Below are positions 1-7,879 of a stretch of DNA of 38,083 nt, in pieces. Made by a program: the position numbers and the translations under genes. A model generated the notes under the pieces. It saw only the letters and a program-made list of their open reading frames with translations, had not been told where the DNA came from and ran no database searches. Numbering within the stretch: the stretch's first letter is position 1; the number at the start of each line of letters is the position of its first letter. This DNA is from Thermotogae bacterium (GTDB taxonomy: Bacteria; Thermotogota; Thermotogae; UBA12178), in NCBI GenBank assembly GCA_021161835.1, contig JAGGZV010000027.1, forward strand, positions 1-38,083, read 5' to 3'.

Positions 1-2
1 GT

Positions 3-410
3 ATAGGAGCGTCAAATGGACTTGAAAAGTATATTCCATTACTTGAAAAACTTGGAAAGGAAGAGCTGGCTCCCGATGTAATTGTCTTTGGGGCACCCGC
101 TTCCTACTACTACGATTTAAACACCTACAATCCCGTGAATACAATCATGGAACTGAATGTGCCCGTTTTAATCCTTCAGGGTGGCAAGGACTACCAGGTT
201 ACCGAAAAAGACTACAATATCTGGAAAAAAGAGATGAAAAATTGCAAGAACATAGAATACAGGTTCTATGAAGATCTCAACCATCTCTTCATCACTTCCG
301 ATGCCACACCATCACCCATAGATGTGTACAAAGCCGGACACGTTAACCTGCGTGTTATAGAGGACATAACAAAGTGGATAAAGGAGAAGTGTAACTCCAC
401 GAAGTTCTGA
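3..410 (+). CDS. alpha/beta hydrolase family protein, C-terminal part (5' end lies outside the window)
   Basis: Frame is open from the window edge (IGASNGLEKYIPLLEKLGKEELAPDVIVFGAPASYYY...PVLILQGGKDYQVTEKDYNIW...DLNHLF). Late hydrolase strand 'PVLILQGGKD' and catalytic-His-like 'LNHLF' are present. Confidence 0.75.
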   Translation: MGASNGLEKYIPLLEKLGKEELAPDVIVFGAPASYYYDLNTYNPVNTIMELNVPVLILQGGKDYQVTEKDYNIWKKEMKNCKNIEYRFYEDLNHLFITSDATPSPIDVYKAGHVNLRVIEDITKWIKEKCNSTKF

Positions 411-762
411 GTTTACGTTGTCGCCTGGGCACATAACACGCGGATATTTCTCACTTTACTCAGCTTCTCGAGCGTTATTACAGGGAAGCCAGTAATGTAC
501 GATAATTGCTGCAAAAATTGAAAACTCCTGTACCCCGGTAAAGAAGAGAAATATTATAAGGCCAAACACATCTTCTGAATGTCGAGTACTTTGTATGAAG
601 TCATAAGAAGTATGTGGATTTCCCATCATTTGGTAATGGACTTTAGACTTCCACGAATCTCCGTATAATTATTCGCAATATGAATAGCGTTTATTCGCTA
701 TCGATTTATAGCATTATACTGTTTTTCTTCGATACTTTTCGCCTGTTCGCCAGAAATGATAT

Positions 763-780
763 ACTATCACCGGTGATAGT
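763..780. repeat. perfect 18-bp palindrome ACTATCACCGGTGATAGT (copy A)
   Basis: Read directly; self-reverse-complementary. Overlaps a possible -10 (TATACT, 760-765). Confidence 0.9.
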
Positions 781-781
781 T

Positions 782-799
782 ACTATCAGGGGTGATAGT
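782..799. repeat. near-palindrome ACTATCAGGGGTGATAGT (copy B), overlapping the ATPase Shine-Dalgarno
   Basis: Same half-sites ACTATCA/TGATAGT, 1 bp after copy A. AGGGGTGAT serves as SD for ATG at 801. Confidence 0.9.
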
Positions 800-800
800 T

Positions 801-1913
801 ATGTTGTTTGATCCTGCACCTAAGAAGAATAAAAAGGAGCTTTTCGATAGGGAGGAGGAACTTAAAGAACTGCAGAAAGCTAATGTGCCAATGGTTATGG
901 TTCTTGGGAGCCGCAGGGTGGGTAAGACCTCGCTTGTAAGGGTTTTCATGAATGAAACAAGGTACCCCTCCTTATTTATAGACTGCAGGAGATTCACGGC
1001 AACAGAATCCAGGATAGAAGACTTCGCGGAAGCAATCGCAGAAGCATTTGAAACTTTGAATAAAAAAAGAGGAACTATTAAGAAGCTATTGAAGAATGTG
1101 GAAGAAATAGAGTTCTTAAAAGTAAGGATCAAGCTAAAATCACCCAATTTGAAGAAATCTATAATTGAGGTATTTGAAAAGATAAACGAATTGGCGGAAA
1201 GGCGAAGAACGTTTTTTTACTTGATATTTGATGAGGCCCAGAATCTCCGGTTCTTTAGAAGGATGCATGGAATAGCATTCAATGAGGTTTTTGGTTACAT
1301 ATACGATTCATTTTCAAATGTGAAAATCGTTCTCACAGGATCTGAAGCGGGACTTCTCCGGGAATTTTTGGGTGTGGAAGATAAGGGATCTCCACTTTAT
1401 GGAAGGTATATAAAGGAGATACCACTAACTCCGTTTTCAAGGGAAGATAGTTTGAAATTTTTGGAACTTGGATTTAAAGAAGTGGGGATGGAACCACGTA
1501 AAGAGGTACTTGAAATGGTGGTAGATGAGCTTGATGGTATTGTCGGTTGGCTTGTTTATTTTGGAAGGAAATGCATGGATGCTGGTGTTATAAATCATGA
1601 CATGATACATGAAACATTGAAAATCGCTGAAGGTGTGGTAAAAGCCGAGCTTGATAATATTGCCAGGCTGAGCATTAGATACCTGGCCGTTTTAAAAGTC
1701 ATTTCAATGGGGGCAAGTAAGTGGAAGGAGATAAAAAGTGGTGTGGAATTTCTGGAGAGGAAGAGGATAACAGATACGACTATTTCACGTTCTTTAGAAA
1801 GACTTGAAAAGATGGGATTCATTGAAAAGGTTTCTGACTCTTTTGGTGACAAAGTTTATAAAATTGTAGATCCAATTGTAGCACGCGTTTGCAAAGAAAT
1901 GCGGATAGGTTAA
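801..1913 (+). CDS. archaeal-type AAA ATPase (ATPase_2-like) with C-terminal winged-helix-like region
   Basis: Walker A GSRRVGKTSL, Walker B FYLIFDEAQN, sensor-like VLTGS, C-terminal helix-turn-helix-like segment TTISRSLERLEKMGFIEKV. The ORF track starts at GTG 792; ATG 801 has the better-spaced SD. Confidence 0.85.
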   Translation: MLFDPAPKKNKKELFDREEELKELQKANVPMVMVLGSRRVGKTSLVRVFMNETRYPSLFIDCRRFTATESRIEDFAEAIAEAFETLNKKRGTIKKLLKNVEEIEFLKVRIKLKSPNLKKSIIEVFEKINELAERRRTFFYLIFDEAQNLRFFRRMHGIAFNEVFGYIYDSFSNVKIVLTGSEAGLLREFLGVEDKGSPLYGRYIKEIPLTPFSREDSLKFLELGFKEVGMEPRKEVLEMVVDELDGIVGWLVYFGRKCMDAGVINHDMIHETLKIAEGVVKAELDNIARLSIRYLAVLKVISMGASKWKEIKSGVEFLERKRITDTTISRSLERLEKMGFIEKVSDSFGDKVYKIVDPIVARVCKEMRIG

Positions 1914-1919
1914 AATTGA

Positions 1920-1945
1920 TTCAACTATCACTGGTGATAGTTGAA
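1920..1945. repeat. 26-bp near-perfect palindrome TTCAACTATCACTGGTGATAGTTGAA (copy C; core 1924-1941)
   Basis: Core ACTATCACTGGTGATAGT matches copies A and B. Lies 6 bp after the ATPase stop. Confidence 0.9.
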
Positions 1946-2320
1946 GGCAGATTTCCTCCTCACCCTATTGTAGTATCTTTGCTGTATTTCCCATCTATCC
2001 ATCTCATGAGTTCTATATCTAGTTCTTTCACCCGATTTTCCTTTTCCCGGACTCTGACCCGCTGTGGACTCGTATTCCAATGCTATCTTGTTGCCTTGAA
2101 TTTTGATGATTATCTTCTGTTCCTGACCATTTACTACGTCACCTTTCTTACGAGTATTATCATCCGTCCAGTTTTCAAGGAATCTCAGTTCGAAGTATTG
2201 TGATATCCCTTTAAAGCCTTCCTCTCCCATTATTCCTTTCAATAACTGGTAAATATCTGCATATCCATCTGGGGAACACACTCCGACAAGACTTGACAAA
2301 TGAAACTTTTGATTGTACAA
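1928..2320 (-). CDS. hypothetical protein or gene remnant
   Basis: 130-aa ORF with some protein-like stretches (FKGISQYFELRFLENW, QKIIIKIQGNKIALEYES). TTG start overlaps the predicted aro promoter and no family was recognised. Confidence 0.3.
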   Translation of the reverse strand: MYNQKFHLSSLVGVCSPDGYADIYQLLKGIMGEEGFKGISQYFELRFLENWTDDNTRKKGDVVNGQEQKIIIKIQGNKIALEYESTAGQSPGKGKSGERTRYRTHEMDRWEIQQRYYNRVRRKSAFNYHQ

Positions 2321-2321
2321 T
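2293..2321 (+). promoter_or_regulatory. sigma-A type promoter TTGACA-N17-TACAAT for the aromatic operon leader
   Basis: TTGACA 2293-2298, 17-nt spacer, TACAAT 2316-2321. Expected start near 2328. Confidence 0.8.
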
Positions 2322-2354
2322 TTTCAAAACATCGAGCGTAAAGGTGGGTAGAAG

Positions 2355-2435
2355 GTGAAGAAAATCAGGGTTCTCCGGGCTCAGATGATCGAAAATGGAT
2401 TCTGGTTTTATAGCTATGACGGCACCTGTCCGTGA
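2355..2435 (+). CDS. leader peptide MKKIRVLRAQMIENGFWFYSYDGTCP (GTG start)
   Basis: Short ORF between promoter and terminator with the aromatic run TTC TGG TTT TAT AGC TAT (2400-2417). SD-like AGGTGG at 2342-2347. ATG 2385 is an alternative start. Confidence 0.8.
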   Translation: MKKIRVLRAQMIENGFWFYSYDGTCP

Positions 2436-2537
2436 GTAATCAGGTGCTCCGGGCAGGTGCTAAACGTTATCTGTCCGGAGCACCCAGAAGCATAGAATGG
2501 AAGGGGTCTCCGGGCAACCGGAGACCCCTTTTATTTT
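2421..2537 (+). promoter_or_regulatory. transcription attenuator with mutually exclusive helices
   Basis: P (2422-2432) pairs with 2450-2460. 1 (2443-2456) pairs with 2 (2471-2484). 2 (2472-2485) pairs with 3 (2504-2516). 3 (2503-2513) pairs with 4 (2518-2528). Confidence 0.8.
2503..2537 (+). terminator. intrinsic terminator of the aromatic leader
   Basis: GGGGTCTCCGG-GCAA-CCGGAGACCCC followed by TTTTATTTT: 11-bp perfect stem, GNRA loop, U-tract. Confidence 0.95.
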
Positions 2538-2574
2538 GAAAGCATCTCCTGAAAGGAAGCACGGAGGTGATGAG

Positions 2575-2925
2575 GTGATAGCGATAAGAGGTGCGACATC
2601 GGTGGAGAAGGATACGCCTGAGCATGTGCGGAGTAGAGTAAAAGAACTGTTCGAAGAGATAGTCAGTAGAAACAAGATCAGAAGAATAGAAGCGATTATC
2701 TTCTCCGTAACGAAAGATATCCAGTCTCTGAACCCTGCCACCGTTTTGCGAGAAGATCGATCCCTCGACAGCGTTGCATTGATGTGCTTTCAGGAAGCCC
2801 AGTTCAACGGTTCACCGGAAAAGATAATAAGGATTCTGATATTCTGCGATTCCGATACGAGAGAGTTTGTTTATCTGCATGGTGCTCAGAAATTGAGGCC
2901 TGATCTTGCGGAGGTGAGAGGGTGA
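2575..2925 (+). CDS. aroH: chorismate mutase, AroH type
   Basis: MIAIRGATSVEKDTPEHVRSRVKELFEEI resembles Bacillus AroH (GIRGATTVERDT). GTG start 2575 with SD GGAGGTGAT 2563-2571. Confidence 0.9.
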   Translation: MIAIRGATSVEKDTPEHVRSRVKELFEEIVSRNKIRRIEAIIFSVTKDIQSLNPATVLREDRSLDSVALMCFQEAQFNGSPEKIIRILIFCDSDTREFVYLHGAQKLRPDLAEVRG

Positions 2926-3938
2926 TAGTGGTGCTGAAACCCGGTAGCGGGGATAAGGAGGTTTCTAAAATCGAAGAATTTGTTTCCAAAAGAGGATTGA
3001 AAACCTATGTCTGGAAAGGTACACAAAGGGTGGTGGTGGGCATTGTGGGCGATCTGGAATACTTCTCATCTGAGCAGGTGGAATCCCTGGGGTGTGTGGA
3101 GAGCGTCATAAGAGTACTGAAACCGTTCAAACTGGTTTCACGTGAATTCAAGACGGAAGACACCATTGTGAAGATAGGAGATGTGACAGTCGGAAACGGT
3201 TTCTTCACCGTGATGGCAGGCCCATGCGCTGTTGAAAACAGGGAAATGATAATGGAAACGGCTGAATTTCTGGCTTCACTGGGTGTGAAGATCCTCAGGG
3301 GAGGTGCCTTCAAACCACGAACTTCTCCCTATTCCTTCCAGGGGCTCGGCGTGAAAGGTTTGGAGTACCTCAGAGAAGCTGCGGACAAATACAACATGAA
3401 GGTGGTAACCGAGGTCATGAGCGAAATCGATCTCGATACAGTAGCAGAATACAGCGATATACTGCAAATAGGCTCCAGAAACGCTCAGAATTTCTCACTG
3501 TTGAAAAAGGTCGGTGAAAAGAAAAAACCGGTGCTTCTGAAAAGAGGGTTCATGAACACCGTTGAAGAAATGCTTCTGGCAGCGGAGTATGTTGCACTGC
3601 AGGATAATATGAGCATAATTCTGTGCGAGAGAGGTATACGCACGTTTGAAAAGGCAACGAGAAATACACTGGATATCTCGGCAGTACCCGTTATTCGCTC
3701 TCAATCACATCTTCCCATTGTTGTGGATCCCAGTCATGCAGCCGGTCGAAACGATATAATAACTCCACTTGCAAAAGCGGCCATGGCAGCGGGAGCACAT
3801 GGAATCCTGGTAGAAGTACACCCCAGACCAGAAGAAGCACTCTCCGATGGAAAACAGAGCCTTTCGTTCAAGCAATTCGAAGAACTGTATCGCGAACTCA
3901 GGGAATTGTCCAAACCCCTGGGGGTGAACATGAATTGA
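2922..3938 (+). CDS. aroF: 3-deoxy-7-phosphoheptulonate (DAHP) synthase with N-terminal regulatory ferredoxin-like domain
   Basis: VMAGPCAVENREMIMETA, LRGGAFKPRTSPYSFQGLG, VDPSHAAGRND motifs. GTG start overlaps the aroH stop. Confidence 0.93.
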   Translation: MIVVLKPGSGDKEVSKIEEFVSKRGLKTYVWKGTQRVVVGIVGDLEYFSSEQVESLGCVESVIRVLKPFKLVSREFKTEDTIVKIGDVTVGNGFFTVMAGPCAVENREMIMETAEFLASLGVKILRGGAFKPRTSPYSFQGLGVKGLEYLREAADKYNMKVVTEVMSEIDLDTVAEYSDILQIGSRNAQNFSLLKKVGEKKKPVLLKRGFMNTVEEMLLAAEYVALQDNMSIILCERGIRTFEKATRNTLDISAVPVIRSQSHLPIVVDPSHAAGRNDIITPLAKAAMAAGAHGILVEVHPRPEEALSDGKQSLSFKQFEELYRELRELSKPLGVNMN

Positions 3939-4729
3939 AGAACGATGAATTCGCCGAGTTTAGAAACATCGGAATAATAGGAACGGGAACCATCGGGGGA
4001 TCTCTGGCTATCAAGTTGAAGTCTCTGGGATACAACGTATTCGCGGATGACACGGATGAGGAGATTCTGACTCTTCTCAAGAACGTTTATGGAATCAAGC
4101 CTTTGAAGGATCACGTACACGAAGATATGGACATGTTGATATTGGCGGTTCCGATGAGAGAAGAAGAAAGGCTACTCGAAACGATCGAGTTTGGAGGATT
4201 GATAATGGATGTGGCTAGCGTCAAAAAACCTTTTATGAGCATTGCAAACCGGCGAGGTTTGAGATTCGTGGGAGGGCATCCCATGGCTGGAAGCGATCGA
4301 AGCGGAATGAAAGGCTGGAATCCTGAGATGTTCGTCAAAAGGCCCTTTCTACTGTGCAAAGGCGAGCATGCATTACCGGAAGATTCAATCAAAGTTGAAA
4401 AAGTGGTGAAAGACATCGGTGGAAATCCCATCTGGTTGAAACCCGAGGAACACGATCGGATAGTTTCCAGAGTAAGTCAGGTGACTTACTTTATATCTCT
4501 CATGGCCAGGAATCTGGGTCACGGTTACGAACGGTTTGCGGGACCGGGCTATGAATCCACCACACGTCTTTCACTTCAGAATGTTGATATGGTGCTGGAT
4601 ATGGTGTTTTACAACAGAGAAAACATTCTGAAAGACCTGAAAAAAGCCAGGAATATTTTGAATGAGATCATCATGCGCATAGAAGGTAAGCAGGAGGAAG
4701 AACTGCTCAGGAGTGTGGTATTGGGATGA
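3935..4729 (+). CDS. tyrA: prephenate dehydrogenase
   Basis: NAD-binding IGIIGTGTIGGSLAIKLKSLGY; GGHPMAGSDRSG motif; operon context. Confidence 0.92.
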   Translation: MKNDEFAEFRNIGIIGTGTIGGSLAIKLKSLGYNVFADDTDEEILTLLKNVYGIKPLKDHVHEDMDMLILAVPMREEERLLETIEFGGLIMDVASVKKPFMSIANRRGLRFVGGHPMAGSDRSGMKGWNPEMFVKRPFLLCKGEHALPEDSIKVEKVVKDIGGNPIWLKPEEHDRIVSRVSQVTYFISLMARNLGHGYERFAGPGYESTTRLSLQNVDMVLDMVFYNRENILKDLKKARNILNEIIMRIEGKQEEELLRSVVLG

Positions 4730-5988
4730 AGATATCACCAGCTAAAAGGATTCGGGGTAACATAAAGGTACCACCCGATAAATCCATCACACATAGAGCT
4801 TTGATTTTCTCGGCAATAGCCCGAACACCTGCCGAACTCTGGAATCTTCTGGAATGTGATGATACGTTACGAACATTTAAAGCGCTCAAACAACTGGGTA
4901 TCCAGTTCAAAGGTGATTTCAAACATCTAGAAGTGTGGCCACGCGAATTCGCCGAACCCATTTCACCGCTGTACTGTGGAAATTCCGGTACCACCGCAAG
5001 GCTGATGACCGGATTGTTGGCGGCTAAAAAGGGATTTTACATCCTGTACGGTGATGAATCGCTCTCCAGACGACCAATGAGGAGAGTCGTGGAACCCCTG
5101 AAGAAGATGGGAGCAAATATAGCGGGAAGGAATGATGACGATAATCTTCCCATTGCCATAAAAGGTGAAAAGCTACTCGGCCACCGACACGAACTCAAGA
5201 TAGCAAGTGCACAGGTAAAAAGCGCTCTACTGCTTGCAGGCCTGAACGCGGAAGGTGAAACGGTGGTAAAAGAACCGTACAAAAGCAGGGATCACTCTGA
5301 ACGGCTTCTGAAAATCATGGGAGCCGATATCTCGGGAAATGGTTGTGAGATCATTATAAGGCCTTCAGAGCTGTCAGGTATTTCCTTCGAAATCCCCGGC
5401 GATTTTTCTTCAGCTGCTTTCTTCATAACCCTCGCCGTTCTACATCCAAACGCCGAGATTATCATCGAAGGAGTCAATTTGAACGAAACACGTCTGGGAT
5501 TGCTGAAAGCACTCAAAGATATGGGAGCAAATATCGAGTGTGAAATCGTTTCTCTCGATCCTGAACCTGTGGGTACAATCAAAGCTACATCCTCACGCTT
5601 GAAAGGAGTTGAAGTGGATGCATTGATGATACCTTCGATGATCGATGAACTCCCTCTTCTTGCCCTTGCAGGCGTCTTCGCAGAAGGAATCACCAGAGTA
5701 TCGGATGCTTACGAACTCCGAAAAAAGGAATCAGATAGGATAAAGGCAACCGTAGAAAACTTCAAAAAATTGGGAATAGAGATTGAGGAATACCCCGATG
5801 GATTTGTGATACAGGGACCTCAGAAATTGAAGGGTGGGAAAGGTGCCACGTACGGTGATCATAGAATAGCGATGATGCTTGCTATAGCTGGAGCGCTGTC
5901 GGAGGAGGGTGTCCACCTGGACGATGTCGAGTGTGTTGGCATTTCCTTCCCCACGTTTTTCCAGCTCCTGGAGGTGATAACATATTGA
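4726..5988 (+). CDS. aroA: 3-phosphoshikimate 1-carboxyvinyltransferase (EPSP synthase)
   Basis: VPPDKSITHRALIFSAIA, CGNSGTTARLMTGLLA, SDAYELRKKESDRI, DHRIAMMLAIAG motifs. Confidence 0.95.
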   Translation: MKISPAKRIRGNIKVPPDKSITHRALIFSAIARTPAELWNLLECDDTLRTFKALKQLGIQFKGDFKHLEVWPREFAEPISPLYCGNSGTTARLMTGLLAAKKGFYILYGDESLSRRPMRRVVEPLKKMGANIAGRNDDDNLPIAIKGEKLLGHRHELKIASAQVKSALLLAGLNAEGETVVKEPYKSRDHSERLLKIMGADISGNGCEIIIRPSELSGISFEIPGDFSSAAFFITLAVLHPNAEIIIEGVNLNETRLGLLKALKDMGANIECEIVSLDPEPVGTIKATSSRLKGVEVDALMIPSMIDELPLLALAGVFAEGITRVSDAYELRKKESDRIKATVENFKKLGIEIEEYPDGFVIQGPQKLKGGKGATYGDHRIAMMLAIAGALSEEGVHLDDVECVGISFPTFFQLLEVITY

Positions 5989-6767
5989 AATTTTCCATCA
6001 TCGGCTATCCTCTGGCACACAGTCTTTCGCCCAGAATATACAACACCTATTTTGAGAGAATAAGCGTGAATGCACGTTACACACCTCTGGAAATCAAACC
6101 TGAAGAGTTCGAAGAGAGAATATGGGAAGTTGTCAGGGATTTTCGAGGATTCAACGTGACCATTCCACACAAAGAACGAGTGACTCCATTCGTTGAACTC
6201 GATGAGGAAAGCAGGATCATAGGTGCGGTAAATTGTGTGTGTGAAGGTAAAGGACACAACACCGACTGGATAGGATTTCTCAGGTCTTTAAGAGACATCA
6301 AACTCGTGGAACCCGTTACAGTGGTTGGAGCAGGTGGAGCCGCGCGAGCCATCGTGTTTGGATTGGCAAAGCTCAACGTGAAGAACATTCATCTCGTGAA
6401 TCGGACGATAGAAAGAGCAAAACACATGGCAAAACTGTTCTCATCCATAGGTCTTAGAATAAAGGTATGGGACCTGCCGTCTCTGTCACGGGCCGTTTGT
6501 GAATCTTACACACTTATAAACACCACTTCCCTTGGTCTGAAAGGAGAAAATCTTCCATTGAAACCAGATGAAATGTGTCATCTTACACTGGTCTACGATG
6601 TCATATATTCTGAAACGCCGCTTCAAACCGTGGCCAGAAAAATGGGGATACCTGTTGTCGACGGGAAAGCCATGCTGTACCATCAGGCGGTTGAAAATCT
6701 CAAAATCTGGCGATTGCTGAAGGATCCAAAAGCTTTTGAAGAAGTTTTTAAGGAGGTGGTGAGTTGA
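5985..6767 (+). CDS. aroE: shikimate dehydrogenase
   Basis: KFSIIGYPLAHSLSPRIYN, FNVTIPHKE, GAGGAARAIVFGL. TTG start 5985 after SD GGAGGTGAT; the ORF-track start at 5931 is upstream extension. Confidence 0.94.
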   Translation: MKFSIIGYPLAHSLSPRIYNTYFERISVNARYTPLEIKPEEFEERIWEVVRDFRGFNVTIPHKERVTPFVELDEESRIIGAVNCVCEGKGHNTDWIGFLRSLRDIKLVEPVTVVGAGGAARAIVFGLAKLNVKNIHLVNRTIERAKHMAKLFSSIGLRIKVWDLPSLSRAVCESYTLINTTSLGLKGENLPLKPDEMCHLTLVYDVIYSETPLQTVARKMGIPVVDGKAMLYHQAVENLKIWRLLKDPKAFEEVFKEVVS

Positions 6768-7879
6768 AAATAACGATAGCAGGCGATTCACACGGACCAT
6801 GTATGATCGGTGTAATGGAAGGTGTCCCGGCCGGATTCAAAATAGATATGAAAAAGATCAATCACGATCTGTCAAGACGTCAGGGAGGATATGGTCGAGG
6901 AAACAGAATGAAACTCGAACAGGATGAGGTACGGATAATTGCGGGAACATGGAAAGGCTACACAACGGGTGCTCCACTGGTACTGAGCGTAGAGAACAGA
7001 GCATCCAACCCTGTCGACAAACCACGCACCGTTCCCAGACCTGGACACGCAGATTATTCGGCGTGGGCAAAATACGGATTACCGGACTTGAACGCCTATA
7101 CGGAAAGGAGCAGTGCGCGTTCCACGGTGACGTGGGTAGCGCTGGGCAGCGTGGCCAAGCAGTTCGTCGAACTCTTCAACGTAAAGGTGTATGGATACGT
7201 GGTGGCCATAGGATCGGTATGCGCAGAAACGATCCCCGAAAAGCGTGAAGAATTGCTAAAACTGCGCGATGAATCGGCGGTTTACTGCCCGGATTCTCAG
7301 GCAACGAAAAAAATGCTGGAGGAGATAGATAGGGCGAAAGAATCGGGAGACACCCTTGGAGGAAGTTTCAGGGTTATAGCAGAAGGTGTACCGGCAGGAT
7401 TGGGGGGATACTCGACCCCATTCGAAAGGCTCGATTCACGTATAGCTTCTTTCTTTTTGGCCATTCCCTCAATAAAAGGTGTGATCATTGGATGCGAAGA
7501 CTTTTACCGCCCTGGTAGTCAGTACCATGATGAGTTCCACATTGAAAATGGAAAAATCAGAAGAAAGTCCAACAACGCGGGTGGAATAGAAGGAGGTATA
7601 ACGAACGGAGAACCCATTGTGGTTACTGCCTATCTCAAACCCATTCCCACTCTCAGGAAATCTCTAAATTCGGTAGATTTGAAGAGAAAAGAACCAGCAA
7701 AGACATCGTATATACGTTCGGATACAACGGTGGTGCCAGCTGCATCCGTGGTAGGGGAAGCGGCACTCGCACTCGTGCTCATGGATGCATGGCTTGAAAG
7801 ATGGGGATGTGACAACGTGGACAGTATACGGAGGAGGTACCATGAGGATATTTCTGGTTGGCATGATGGGATCCGGTAA
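6764..7879 (+). CDS. aroC: chorismate synthase
   Basis: AGDSHGPCMIGVMEGVPAG, RRQGGYGRGNRM, GGIEGGITNGEPIV motifs. Confidence 0.95.
   Translation: MKITIAGDSHGPCMIGVMEGVPAGFKIDMKKINHDLSRRQGGYGRGNRMKLEQDEVRIIAGTWKGYTTGAPLVLSVENRASNPVDKPRTVPRPGHADYSAWAKYGLPDLNAYTERSSARSTVTWVALGSVAKQFVELFNVKVYGYVVAIGSVCAETIPEKREELLKLRDESAVYCPDSQATKKMLEEIDRAKESGDTLGGSFRVIAEGVPAGLGGYSTPFERLDSRIASFFLAIPSIKGVIIGCEDFYRPGSQYHDEFHIENGKIRRKSNNAGGIEGGITNGEPIVVTAYLKPIPTLRKSLNSVDLKRKEPAKTSYIRSDTTVVPAASVVGEAALALVLMDAWLERWGCDNVDSIRRRYHEDISGWHDGIR

Noticed and set aside
411-760. Small RNA gene or tRNA in the left intergenic region
   Set aside because: No cloverleaf or known RNA motif recognised; only a 6-bp stem (ATAGCG-TTTATT-CGCTAT) was seen, too weak to support.
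763-799. Palindromic repeats as a CRISPR array
   Set aside because: Two adjacent palindromes with a 1-bp gap and a third 1.1 kb away; no regular spacers and no cas genes.
1920-1945. Palindrome C as a simple intrinsic terminator of the ATPase gene
   Set aside because: No T-tract follows and its core is identical in design to the promoter copies; a binding site is more likely, though a dual role is possible.
2497-2574. N-terminal extension of aroH from the ORF-track start at 2497
   Set aside because: It translates through the terminator hairpin; SD GGAGGTGAT with GTG 2575 and the AroH family N-terminus place the start at 2575.
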